The position numbers and the translations under genes were made by a program. From an uncultured Clostridia bacterium (GTDB taxonomy: Bacteria > Bacillota > Clostridia > Christensenellales > Borkfalkiaceae), in NCBI GenBank assembly GCA_947625695.1, contig CANQPO010000002.1:1-54634 (forward strand): a stretch of DNA of 54,634 nt, in the 5' to 3' direction. The notes under the pieces are model-generated. The model made no database searches. It saw only the letters and a program-made list of their open reading frames with translations, and was not told the origin of the DNA. This document shows positions 34,347 to 42,242 of this stretch, in pieces. Every line of letters begins with the position of its first letter. Positions within the stretch are counted from its first letter, which is position 1.

Positions 34347-34408
34347 ATTTTAACAGTTTATGAAAATTTTTTCCATGGGGTAAAACTGTAAAACTGTCGA
34401 ATAATCTG
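34347..34408 (-). promoter_or_regulatory. Activator-type promoter of the ATPase/beta-helix operon
   Basis: Minus strand: CAGATTAT (34408-34401), 12 bp, CAGTTTTA (34388-34381), 28 bp, TAAAAT (34352-34347), with no -35 match. The 20-bp half-site period, the 28-bp distance to the -10 and the shared string GTTTTACCC are the same as at 20119-20180. An extra CAGTTTTA lies at 34396-34389. Confidence 0.6.
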
Positions 34409-34436
34409 CTGATTTGGCGCAAAGGCATGTTTTGTA

Positions 34437-34471
34437 CAAAAAACGGACTCCCATTAAGGATGAGGGTCCGT
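34437..34471 (-). terminator. Second terminator behind the cytolysin-like gene
   Basis: On the minus strand a stem of ACGGAC-CCTCAT against ATGGGA-GTCCGT (34471-34443) runs into TTTTTT (34442-34437). The 34322-34694 gap holds this, another terminator at 34580-34604 and the ATPase promoter; no gene is seen. Confidence 0.7.
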
Positions 34472-34579
34472 ATTCGTTTTTATTCTGTTTTCGTAAAAAA
34501 TCGGCTTTCAGAATTTTTAATGAGCGACTTTTTATTGGATTTTCAAACGTGTAAATTTCTTTGTGCTCCATTCCATATA

Positions 34580-34604
34580 AAAAGCCCCGACGAGCGGGGC
34601 TTTT
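34580..34604. terminator. Bidirectional terminator behind the cytolysin-like gene
   Basis: AAAAGCCCCG (34580-34589) pairs perfectly with CGGGGCTTTT (34595-34604) around a 5-nt loop. Confidence 0.85.
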
Positions 34605-34694
34605 ATTGATAGAACTATGAAAGAACTCTGTCCTCGTAAATAATGATTTCCTTAAGGACGAATTATTCTGATGTTTTCCACTCCGTAATCGGAA

Positions 34695-37208
34695 TTAGTT
34701 CAGGTACTCACCGTCATGACCGTCTTCTCCGTCATGCGGGTTGTTGCCGTTATCCTCAAACCGATCTCCAGGAATACCAAACGCTACTCCGCTGACAGGA
34801 TTCTTATCCCCCTTTGCTCCTATTGCTCCATGTGTCCCGCACTGTCCCGCAGTCGAACCGTTGCCGCCGTTGCCGCCGTTGCCGCCCGACCCGCCAGAAC
34901 AATTCCATACTGAACCAAACCCATTATAATAATTCCCACCTTTTCCGCCGTTTCCGCCGTTTCCGCCATTCCCGCCGGCGCCGTAGTTTCCTCTTTCATC
35001 GGTAAAACGAGCAGAATCGTCTTTGTTGATTGTACACGCCGTTGCAACGCCGTGAGCGGGAGCGCCGCCGTTGCCGCCGTTGCCGCCGTTACCTCCTTCG
35101 GCGCCATAATTTTTATTTCCGTCTTTTCCTCCGCTTACTATGTTAACGAAAGTTTTACCTTCTCCTCCAACGCCGCCTTGCCCGCCGTTGCCGCCGTTAC
35201 CGCCGTTGCCGCCGGTGAGACAAACTTTTCCGGACGCGAGAATGTTTAATTGTGTACATTGGACCGCAAGTGCGCCGTTACCGCCATTACCCCCATTGCC
35301 TCCATTCTCACCTTTCGTCGGAGCGGATTTCGAGCCACTGGGTTCTCCATCAACTCCATCTGCACCGTTGCCGCCATTACCGCCGTTGCCGCCGTAGCCG
35401 TTTACTTCACCATCCGACATATTGATAGTAAGCGCTTCAGCATCAATTGCAATTCCGCCGGCGGCGCCGTTTTTACCCGATCCGCCGTCGCCTCCGTTGC
35501 CGCCATAGAAATTCACAACATTCTGCGATAAGATCTCCAACTCCTTGGCGCGCAGACCTGTGCCGCCCGTTTCCTCGGTCCCCCCGTTTCCGCCGTGAAC
35601 GGTGAGGGTCCCCGTCCCTTGAAGAATCAATTTGCCGTTCGGACTGTCGATCGCGGGCTTAGTGCACGATGCCGTTATACTGTTGCGCTGCGAGAGCACA
35701 ATTGTAACATCGTCCCGTCCTTCTACACGGATAGCGCTTTCCCCCGTCTGGGCAGTAAAAGTGATCCCGCGAAGCGTTATTGTCAAAGGCGCTTTCTCCC
35801 GTTCGGAGACGATCAAAGACAGACTTAAAACCGACACGTCTGTTTGATCGTTGGCTCCGATCAGGACAAATTCCTCTACATTTTTCGGAATTTTGATGAT
35901 GCGTTCGGCATGAACTTCGCCCGGTTGTGAAAAATCGGAGCTGTTCAAAATAACAGACGACAAATCAATCGTTACGCGCTTGCTCTTGAGATAATTTCCG
36001 CTCAATATCAAACGATCAAGAGAATCCCAACTGATGAGCTTTTCGGGTTTATATGTCACTTCTTTCACGACGTAAGACGCCGCGTCCTGCAACTTTGCCA
36101 TCTCCCCGTCGAGATGCCTGATTTTGTAAGACACGGGCATGCCGATGGCTTCTTCTGTGTTGATTGCTTCCCCCCAACTCTTCAGCGTGTCGCTGATATC
36201 GCCCGTCGCGATGTTTACCATATTCCCCGCATCGGACATGCTCCCGCCATACACGTAACAGCTGATCGTGGTGTCCGAATCGGAAGCGAGAGCGTCGAGG
36301 GTCAAGCTTCCGTTTATATTCAAAACGCCGCTGTAAGAAGCTTTCAACGCATTTGAAACTTCATCCGAGGAATAGTTGGTCTGTATTGATATGATCGCAA
36401 TGCGGCCGTAAGAAACGGAGGATACATAAGCGGGTATCTGGCCGTCCTTCCCAAGCTGCATCATGTCGATCGTCTTGATGTTTCCCGCGCCGTCTGCGTC
36501 GATCGTATAGAACACTTGTTTCAACACCATGACGAGGTTGGTCTGCTTGTTGATATTCTGGTATTTGAAGTTATTTTCCAAGCCAAAGCCGGCGATCTTC
36601 AATCCCAGCCCAAGGTTCATTGTAAACTCTTGATCGCTGCGCACCGTGCGTATGCTGCAAGAAAATCCCGCATTGGCAAGATTTACGCCGGGACGAATGT
36701 TGTTGTTGACAATATTTCCGATTGCGGTACGCACGTTCGCAAGGGACGGAGACTCTACTGTCTGTGCGAGCTCTGCCCCTTCCGTCCTGCCAATCGCAGA
36801 TTCGAAATTCCCCGAGATCGTAAGATCGGAACGAGGAATGTCTATTTTTTTGTATGCCTCCGTGGAAATATCCACCAACGCCCCGGGCCAAAGAATATCA
36901 TTGTTGACGCCCATGGCGAAGATGTCCTCATACGAACTTGTTGCGTCCACTTTTTTATAGGTGACTTCGTAATCTCCCCCCATTGCGTCCGGACTGATAT
37001 AGTCATCGCCCAGCTCTTCCTTTGCTTCCTCATAGGAAATCAATTTTGAGGTGGAGGCAAAGTTTTCATTGTAGGGTTGATATTCTACCACCGTTTTGGG
37101 CGTGAATATATTCGAAAGCCATGATGTAAAAAGAAACATCGCAGCTCCACCCCCTAAAATAGCCAAGATAAGCACGATCGAAATTACAGCTTTTGTGCCG
37201 CGTTTCAT
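34695..37208 (-). CDS. Membrane-anchored cholesterol-dependent-cytolysin-like protein with Gly/Asn-rich tail
   Basis: 837 residues from the ATG at 37208 (AAAGGAGGG upstream). An N-terminal signal anchor (about 7-30) is followed by a thiol-activated-cytolysin-like core (about 60-382): NDILWPGALVDI (103-114), VMVLKQVFYTID (226-237), VSSVSYGR (262-269), CYVYGGS (317-323) and PVSYKIRHLDG (358-368) fall in the order and spacing of perfringolysin domains 1-3. The cholesterol-binding domain 4 and its tryptophan-rich undecapeptide are absent. Instead there is a beta-rich segment (about 383-537, with LILQGTGTLTVHGG resembling carbohydrate-binding beta-helix repeats) and 300 residues of GGNGGNGG-type repeats (538-837). 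It has its own promoter and two terminators. Pore formation is inferred, not shown. Confidence 0.83.
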   Translation of the reverse strand: MKRGTKAVISIVLILAILGGGAAMFLFTSWLSNIFTPKTVVEYQPYNENFASTSKLISYEEAKEELGDDYISPDAMGGDYEVTYKKVDATSSYEDIFAMGVNNDILWPGALVDISTEAYKKIDIPRSDLTISGNFESAIGRTEGAELAQTVESPSLANVRTAIGNIVNNNIRPGVNLANAGFSCSIRTVRSDQEFTMNLGLGLKIAGFGLENNFKYQNINKQTNLVMVLKQVFYTIDADGAGNIKTIDMMQLGKDGQIPAYVSSVSYGRIAIISIQTNYSSDEVSNALKASYSGVLNINGSLTLDALASDSDTTISCYVYGGSMSDAGNMVNIATGDISDTLKSWGEAINTEEAIGMPVSYKIRHLDGEMAKLQDAASYVVKEVTYKPEKLISWDSLDRLILSGNYLKSKRVTIDLSSVILNSSDFSQPGEVHAERIIKIPKNVEEFVLIGANDQTDVSVLSLSLIVSEREKAPLTITLRGITFTAQTGESAIRVEGRDDVTIVLSQRNSITASCTKPAIDSPNGKLILQGTGTLTVHGGNGGTEETGGTGLRAKELEILSQNVVNFYGGNGGDGGSGKNGAAGGIAIDAEALTINMSDGEVNGYGGNGGNGGNGADGVDGEPSGSKSAPTKGENGGNGGNGGNGALAVQCTQLNILASGKVCLTGGNGGNGGNGGQGGVGGEGKTFVNIVSGGKDGNKNYGAEGGNGGNGGNGGAPAHGVATACTINKDDSARFTDERGNYGAGGNGGNGGNGGKGGNYYNGFGSVWNCSGGSGGNGGNGGNGSTAGQCGTHGAIGAKGDKNPVSGVAFGIPGDRFEDNGNNPHDGEDGHDGEYLN
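34820..35600. repeat. Low-complexity GGN/GGC triplet tract encoding GGNGGNGG
   Basis: Several clusters of the 9-bp unit GCCGTTGCC and relatives on the plus strand (Gly-Gly-Asn on the coding strand), separated by non-repetitive 20-60 codon spacers inside the cytolysin-like gene. Length variation between strains is likely. Confidence 0.8.
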
Positions 37209-37287
37209 TGGTATATTCCCTCCTTTGTAGACAGAGTCTTGACCGGTAGCCGACCCCGACATTGCAAAACAATAAAACGTTAAGTAG

Positions 37288-37316
37288 ATTATATCATATA
37301 AATGCGCAAAAATCAA
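37288..37316 (-). promoter_or_regulatory. Promoter of the cytolysin-like gene
   Basis: Minus strand TTGATT (37316-37311), a 17-bp spacer and TATAAT (37293-37288), with a leader of about 73 nt ending in AAAGGAGGG. Confidence 0.7.
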
Positions 37317-37370
37317 GACATAAAAAGGGTGTATTTCCACTCGTTTCCAAAAAAACTTAAAGCAATATCA

Positions 37371-37403
37371 GACGCGGGCGGCAGAGATTCTGCCGCCCGC
37401 GTC
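37371..37403 (-). terminator. Strong hairpin after the hydrolase gene
   Basis: A 15-bp perfect stem (37371-37385 with 37389-37403, core GGGCGGCAGA). The T-run on the minus strand is interrupted and begins about 20 nt later. The same core sequence recurs in the hairpin at 51558-51593. Confidence 0.6.
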
Positions 37404-37448
37404 AATGGTAGTTATACGTAATTCCGTTACTTGATAAACGCAATCTCG

Positions 37449-38327
37449 TTACTCGTAGGTGTGGGCCTCTAAGAAGGCGAGCGCCTTTTTGGTCGCCGTG
37501 TCGAGCGCCGCGCCGCCGAAGCCGTGCCCCGCGCCCTCGATGACCGTCAAATCGACCCGCTCCGCCCCGTAAGCCGTCACAGCATTGTCGATGTATTTGC
37601 GGGCGACGAGCGCGTCTTGATCTCCCCAGACGATGCACACGTCCTTTTCAAAATTTCCGATGAGGTCGAAGGGGTCGAGCTCCTGCACCGACTCGATGAA
37701 CTTCGCGCCGATGGAATAGCCCATGAGCGGCGTGTTCTGCACGGGTTTTCCGCGCCAATCGTCGGGAATGTTCAGCGCGGGGAAGTACATCGCGATGCCC
37801 GCGATCTGATCCTTGACGTCGCTGTCCGCCGCGGTGAGCGCCGTTACAAACCCGCCTTGACTCCCGCCGAAGAGGAAAACTTGCGAGCTGTCCACATTGG
37901 GAAGTCTCTTGATATCTCTGAGCGCCGCGCGAAGGTCCTCCTTCATGGTGAAGGGGGTGTAGTCGGCGGCGGTCCTTCCCTTGCTTCTGCCGCCCGACTG
38001 CGCGCCGCAGAAATCGAAGGCGTAGCACACATATCCCCGCTTTGCAAAGGCGGCGCACTCGGTGGGGAAGTCGGTGTAGTGCCCGTTGAAGCCGTGGCTC
38101 AAAATGACAGCGGGAAACTTGCCCTCCTCCTTGGGCTCGCAGAGCTGCCCGAAGAGGGAAATTTCTTTGCCCTCGCTGTCGGTGTAGTCAACGGTGTGAT
38201 CTTCATAAGTGATGGGATACTCGAACCCTTCAGGTAAATTCCGCAATGTTTTTTCCTCTCCGCATCCGACGAATACCATAAGCGCAAGCACGAGCGCCGC
38301 GCCCAACAAAAAAAGCCGTTTTTTCAT
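37449..38327 (-). CDS. Alpha/beta-hydrolase lipoprotein
   Basis: 292 residues from the ATG at 38327 (a second ATG lies 3 bp upstream, too close to the GGGGGAG). Signal peptide with lipobox FVGC (C22). The hydrolase fold shows SHGFNGH (oxyanion loop, 77-83), nucleophile S156 in GGSQGG, acid D238 in GDQDALV and H268 in GAGHGF. It resembles bacterial dienelactone-hydrolase/acyl-esterase groups. It may remove acyl or feruloyl-type esters from glycans, but the substrate is unknown. It is monocistronic, with a consensus promoter and a hairpin terminator. Confidence 0.85.
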   Translation of the reverse strand: MKKRLFLLGAALVLALMVFVGCGEEKTLRNLPEGFEYPITYEDHTVDYTDSEGKEISLFGQLCEPKEEGKFPAVILSHGFNGHYTDFPTECAAFAKRGYVCYAFDFCGAQSGGRSKGRTAADYTPFTMKEDLRAALRDIKRLPNVDSSQVFLFGGSQGGFVTALTAADSDVKDQIAGIAMYFPALNIPDDWRGKPVQNTPLMGYSIGAKFIESVQELDPFDLIGNFEKDVCIVWGDQDALVARKYIDNAVTAYGAERVDLTVIEGAGHGFGGAALDTATKKALAFLEAHTYE

Positions 38328-38391
38328 CATTCTCCCCCATCGCACAGCGTTTATTTTGGTTTGCCTTGTGGCCCGCTTGTACGACAAATTG

Positions 38392-38420
38392 ATTATACCA
38401 TGCCCGCCTTCTGCTGTCAA
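38392..38420 (-). promoter_or_regulatory. Consensus promoter of the hydrolase gene
   Basis: Minus strand TTGACA (38420-38415), a 17-bp spacer and TATAAT (38397-38392). Confidence 0.8.
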
Positions 38421-38461
38421 TGGGTTTGTTAAATCATTTAAGAATGGGGGGAATAGAAACA

Positions 38462-38575
38462 CTTGCCCACCCCTTGAGGGGTGGGTGCCGACGAAGGAGG
38501 CGGAAGAGGTGGCGCAAACCCAAAAACACCCCCTCAGTCACTTCGTGACATCTCCCCCTCAAGGGGCAGCCAAGG
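38462..38575 (+). repeat. Dispersed repeat family A, copy 1
   Basis: Starts CTTGCCCACCCCTTGAGGGG and ends CTCAAGGGGCAGCCAAG, both ends being hairpins, with CCCCCTCAGTCACTTCGTGA inside. Other copies are at 43883-44006 (reverse) and 48349-48475. The 38331-39377 gap contains only repeats of families A-D and a terminator. Confidence 0.75.
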
Positions 38576-38724
38576 GGAAACGAAACGTCATTCTAAAATC
38601 ACGTCATGTTGAGCTTGTCGAAACATGTCCTTATTATAATGCGGACACCCTTCGACGCAGCTCAGGGTGACGTAATTTGGAATAGTGTTCGGGGCAGGGT
38701 GACGTAATCAGAACACATAGTCTC

Positions 38725-38820
38725 GCGTCATTCCGCCCCGCCCGCACGTTCTATGTTGTCGAAGGGCGGCACGAGGAGCGTTAGCGACGAAGTAGCCGTA
38801 ACGGAAAGAACGAAGTTCGA
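38725..38820 (+). repeat. Dispersed repeat family C, copy 2
   Basis: GCGTCATTCCGCCCCGCCCG, then CACGTTCTATG, GGGCGGCACGAGGAGCG and CGACGAAGTAGC. Matches 49579-49666, the first part of 51610-51640 and, reversed, 21283-21372. Confidence 0.65.
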
Positions 38821-38823
38821 CAC

Positions 38824-38936
38824 GGCAATTCTCCGAGGGAATCTTGTTACGTCCAAGTTCGCTTAAAACCACACCAAAACGTACCAAGATGCCTTCGCGG
38901 ACTTTCTCTCGCGGACTACGTAACAACATTACGGCT
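38824..38936 (+). repeat. Dispersed repeat family D, copy 1
   Basis: GGCAATTCTCCGAGGGAATC, then TTGTTACGTCCAAGT and GTACCAAGATGCCTTCGCGG. Near-identical over about 110 bp to 51770-51881; a shorter copy is at 51673-51727. Confidence 0.7.
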
Positions 38937-39097
38937 ACTTCGCACTGCGTGCTCGTGCCGCGCTTAGATAAACAGAACTGCGCGCGGGGCAGCATGACGC
39001 TTTGATGAATAAATGAGGTTCCCCCTCCCCTACCCCTCCCCCGCAAGCGGGGGAGGGCGAGTGTATGGGGGTTTCCCCGTTTTCGGGGACAGCAAGA

Positions 39098-39205
39098 GGC
39101 TTGGCGCCCCTTGCAGGGGAGCTGGCACGAACGAAGTGAGTGACTGAGGGGTTTTTCAAAAACCCTTTCCCCCGCTTCGCGGGTACTTTCCCTTTCAGGG
39201 ACAGC
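39098..39205 (-). repeat. Dispersed repeat family B, copy 2 (reverse)
   Basis: Reverse-complement counterpart of 21446-21557: it begins GGCTTGGCGCCCCTTGCAGG and ends CTTTCAGGGACAGC. Confidence 0.65.
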
Positions 39206-39285
39206 AAGGGGTAACAGCACACCGTTCAAAATGTCATGTCGGGTTTGTTGCCCCGCAAGCGGGGGAGGGCGAAAAAACGTCATCA

Positions 39286-39316
39286 AAAAACTCTCGGAAT
39301 GACCCCGAGAGTTTTT
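39286..39316 (-). terminator. Terminator of sleB-ypeB
   Basis: AAAAACTCTCGG (39286-39297) pairs with CCGAGAGTTTTT (39305-39316): a clean bidirectional hairpin located 60 bp after the ypeB stop. Confidence 0.85.
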
Positions 39317-39377
39317 CGTTATTCATATACCGTTATTCGAACTTCGCTTACCGTTATTCGAATTTTGCTTTCTGACG

Positions 39378-41360
39378 TCATCTTAGGAAGCTGCCGCGCG
39401 CGGAAGAGCGGACACGGTAAACCTGCAACTCCTCGCCCGTCTCTGCGTCGAGATAGACGACGTACTCCTCCTCGCCGTAGGTGCAGGCGAACTCGTGCGC
39501 GAGCACCTCTTCCCCATTCAAAGGAATGATTGCAAGGTGGGCGCTGTAGGGCTTGAGCCCCGCAGAAAGTTTTGCCTGCGCGCTCTCTCTCGACATTGCC
39601 GTGCCGATGCTGCGCGCGGGGTCGTGGTTGAGAAGATACCCCATCGCGTCCATGCCGACGACCCGTCCCTTGCTCTCGCACACTCTTACGCGGATGAGGT
39701 CGGGATAGACGCGCACGCCGTTTTGTACGCTCACATAGGTGATATCCGCCACCATGCCGCCGTCCGAGAGCCAGACCGCCGCCACGTTCTCAATGCCCAG
39801 CCCGCTCAAAAATTCTCTTGCGAGGCTGTCGCAGGTGTCGAGGTCGAAGTTCTTCTCCGTGCACTCCTCATAGGTGTCGAAGAAGGCGAGTTTGCCGCCG
39901 TTTTTGGTGATCTGTGCGAAGATTTCGTTGCCGCTCTCGTCCGTGAGAGTGAAGTTGTAGCAGGTGACCTCATGCGCGAGCGTCTCGCCCGTGTACTGCG
40001 TATTTGCGATGTGATAGTTCTGCAAATATTCCTTGACGAGCTCCTCGGCGCGGCTCTCGGAGATCTCTTCCTCTGCCGCGAGCCTGTTCGTGCCGACGTT
40101 CCCCTCGCCTGAGAAGGGTGCGTCGATCGTCTCCTCGGGTTCCTGCAAAGTGGACTGCCCCACTTCGCCGAACTTCTCCGAGACGACCCCCTCGCCGCCG
40201 CCGATGAACGCCATGAAGTCCTTTTCGGTCATGTGGGTGGTCATGTCGTTGAGTTCGCTGTACAGCCCCGCGTTGATGTTGTAGAGATACTCCACCGTGT
40301 TCCTCTCCGTTTGGGTGAGGGGCTGGCCGCGGTTGATCTTGCCGAGCAAGTTGCGGCAGTAGCTTCCCGTCTTGTTGACGAAGGAGGAAATGTCCGTGCT
40401 CGTAACGCTGTCGATGGGCATGCGCTCGAGCGCGCTCTCCATGAGCTCGGAATCCACCAAGATGTCGGTAAGGAGGGTCCTCTGCTCGTTCGCGCCCGAA
40501 GAGACGCGGAGCTTGGAGAGGTTGCTGTCCATATCCTCGGACGCCGCCACAAGCTCATAGAGGGTGGAACGGTACCCGTTTGCCGTTTCGAGGGTCATAT
40601 CGTTCATGCGGAAGGCGCCTGCGGTGACGACCGCGCCGAGCGCAAGGCAGGCGACGCCGAGGGAGATGACGGCGGCAAGCCAGCCGCCGAACCCGGGCGC
40701 GTGCTTCTTCCGCTCTGTCTTTTGCTCCCGCTTGTGGCGGCGTTCCTGCGCCCTTCTCTCGTGCGCCGCTTCCCGCGCCTTCATGCGCTGTTCGCGCTGT
40801 TTTTCGCGGGCGAGGGCCTTTTGACGCTTGAGGGCGATCTTCTCCTTCTTCTCCCGTTCGATGCGGGCTCTGCGGTCCGCCTTGCTCTCGTTTTTGAGCA
40901 TTTCGCGGCGGGCGATGCGCTCCGCTTTTCTCTCCACCTTTCTCTCCTTGAGAGCGGCGGCGTGGTCGAGGCGGGCCTGCTTGCGCTCCGCCTTCTTCTT
41001 TGCGATCGCCTCCTTCTTTGCAAGTTTCTTCTCCTTGATCGCCATCTTCTTTTCCAGCTTCTTCTGTTTGAGTTCCGCCTTGTGAAGGAGCTTTTTCTCC
41101 TTCTTCTCCGCCTTGGTCTTGGCGGCGGCGAGCCGCTTTTCAGCCGCCTTTTCTTCCTTCTTTTCGGCGGCGGTCTTTTTGGTTTTAGGCGTTTTGACCG
41201 TCTTTTCGGTCGTGACCTGCGTCTTGACCGACTTCACTCCGCTCTTTTTGGGAGCTGCCTTTGCCGTTTTTCCGCCGTTTGCGACGGTTGCGGCGTTCTC
41301 CTTTTCAAGGCTCTCCACCTTGCTTGCGCCGCTTGAAACATTCACCGTTTTCTTTTCCAT
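39378..41360 (-). CDS. ypeB: YpeB-family spore germination protein with lysine-rich N-terminal extension
   Basis: 660 residues against about 450 for the family. Residues 1-225 are almost entirely Lys/Arg/Glu/Ala and look like a long charged helix. A membrane helix (about 228-250, WLAAVISLGVACLALGAVV) leads into the YpeB body with its helical domain (about 250-400) and three PepSY-like repeats to the C-terminus. GGAGG precedes the ATG at 41360 directly after the sleB stop, so the extension is genuinely translated. YpeB stabilises the cortex-lytic enzyme SleB at the inner spore membrane. The extension would face the spore core, where it might contact DNA or acid-soluble proteins; that part is inference. 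Confidence 0.88.
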   Translation of the reverse strand: MEKKTVNVSSGASKVESLEKENAATVANGGKTAKAAPKKSGVKSVKTQVTTEKTVKTPKTKKTAAEKKEEKAAEKRLAAAKTKAEKKEKKLLHKAELKQKKLEKKMAIKEKKLAKKEAIAKKKAERKQARLDHAAALKERKVERKAERIARREMLKNESKADRRARIEREKKEKIALKRQKALAREKQREQRMKAREAAHERRAQERRHKREQKTERKKHAPGFGGWLAAVISLGVACLALGAVVTAGAFRMNDMTLETANGYRSTLYELVAASEDMDSNLSKLRVSSGANEQRTLLTDILVDSELMESALERMPIDSVTSTDISSFVNKTGSYCRNLLGKINRGQPLTQTERNTVEYLYNINAGLYSELNDMTTHMTEKDFMAFIGGGEGVVSEKFGEVGQSTLQEPEETIDAPFSGEGNVGTNRLAAEEEISESRAEELVKEYLQNYHIANTQYTGETLAHEVTCYNFTLTDESGNEIFAQITKNGGKLAFFDTYEECTEKNFDLDTCDSLAREFLSGLGIENVAAVWLSDGGMVADITYVSVQNGVRVYPDLIRVRVCESKGRVVGMDAMGYLLNHDPARSIGTAMSRESAQAKLSAGLKPYSAHLAIIPLNGEEVLAHEFACTYGEEEYVVYLDAETGEELQVYRVRSSARGSFLR

Positions 41361-41369
41361 ATCTCCTCC

Positions 41370-42122
41370 TTAAATGGCAAAGACGTGCTTGCCGATGACC
41401 GTCACCGTCTGACGGTTAAAGATCCATGCGCTCGTTGCAACGGCGGGGTTGTAGTAATAGAGGCACCCGTAGGTGGGATCCCAGCCGTTCATGGCGTCCT
41501 TTGCCGCGTTGTATGCGGTTTGGTTGGGTTCGAGGTTGATCTGCCCGTCCGCAACCGCCGTAAACGCGCCCTTCTGATAGATGACCCCCGAGATCGTGTT
41601 GGGGAAGGACGAGCTCCTCACCCTGTTCATGATGACCGCGCCGATGGCGACCTGCCCCGTGTAGCTCTCCCCTCTTCCCTCGGCGTAGATCGCCTTCGCC
41701 ATGAGGTAGAGGTCGGACGAGGTGTAGTTGGAGCTCCCCGAGCTTGAACCCGAAGAACTCGGGCTCTTGCCGTCGAGGGCGTTGTAGCTCGCGTTCATGC
41801 CGAGAGCGGCATAGGTGGACTTGCCGACAACGCCGTCCGCCGTGAGCCCGTTCTTTTTCTGGAAGGCGACGACGGCTTTCTTGGTCGCTGCGCCGAACAC
41901 GCCGTCTACGCTGCCTGTGTAATAGCCCCATTGTTTCAATCTGCGCTGGACTTCCTTGACCTCGTCCCCCTTGCTCCCTTGGCGGAGCACGGCGGTCTCG
42001 ATGGCGGCAGTCTGCGCCGTATCGGCTGCGCCGTGCGCGCGGGTAACCGCATACGCCGCGGGAATAGCGGCGGAGGCGGCAAGCGCAAGCGTCAACGCGC
42101 CGATTGCCAAAATCTTCTTCAT
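41370..42122 (-). CDS. sleB: SleB-type spore cortex-lytic enzyme
   Basis: 250 residues. Signal peptide 1-26 (AAIPAAYA). Peptidoglycan-binding domain about 45-108 (LRQGSKGDEVKEVQRRLKQW). A serine-rich linker (120-135) is followed by the hydrolase_2 catalytic domain (YLMAKAIYAEGRGESYTGQV, with the catalytic glutamate in AEGRGE). It is a lytic transglycosylase that acts on muramic-lactam cortex during germination. It is followed after 9 bp by ypeB, the conserved order in spore formers. GGAGG precedes the ATG. I could not find a convincing sigma-A promoter, in line with the forespore-specific control known for the family. Confidence 0.93.
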   Translation of the reverse strand: MKKILAIGALTLALAASAAIPAAYAVTRAHGAADTAQTAAIETAVLRQGSKGDEVKEVQRRLKQWGYYTGSVDGVFGAATKKAVVAFQKKNGLTADGVVGKSTYAALGMNASYNALDGKSPSSSGSSSGSSNYTSSDLYLMAKAIYAEGRGESYTGQVAIGAVIMNRVRSSSFPNTISGVIYQKGAFTAVADGQINLEPNQTAYNAAKDAMNGWDPTYGCLYYYNPAVATSAWIFNRQTVTVIGKHVFAI

Positions 42123-42176
42123 AATTTCCTCCTATGCACAACTTGCGCTGTTTGGGAAAATTTATGCGAAGGGCAC

Positions 42177-42207
42177 AAAAAAACCCTCTCTCCCGCGGGA
42201 AAGAGGG
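42177..42207 (-). terminator. Terminator of the collagen-like/LRR gene
   Basis: CCCTCT (42184-42189) pairs with AGAGGG (42202-42207) with TCCCG/CGGGA inside. The minus strand continues in a T-run (42183-42177). A 12-bp direct repeat CGTATGCTGTTT lies beside it (42211 and 42232). Confidence 0.8.
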
Positions 42208-42242
42208 ACCCGTATGCTGTTTTTATGAATACGTATGCTGTT

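Noticed and set aside
34350-34571. Possible 73-codon minus-strand gene in the gap before the ATPase operon
   Set aside because: No SD or homology-like pattern. It crosses a terminator hairpin and covers the ATPase promoter region.
34716-35531. Plus-strand proline/leucine-rich frames opposite the cytolysin-like gene
   Set aside because: They are the complement of Gly-Gly-Asn triplets and have no independent coding evidence.
38462-39260. Regularly spaced repeats as a CRISPR array
   Set aside because: The units belong to different families and orientations, are about 110 bp long, and lack uniform 30-40 bp spacers or cas genes.
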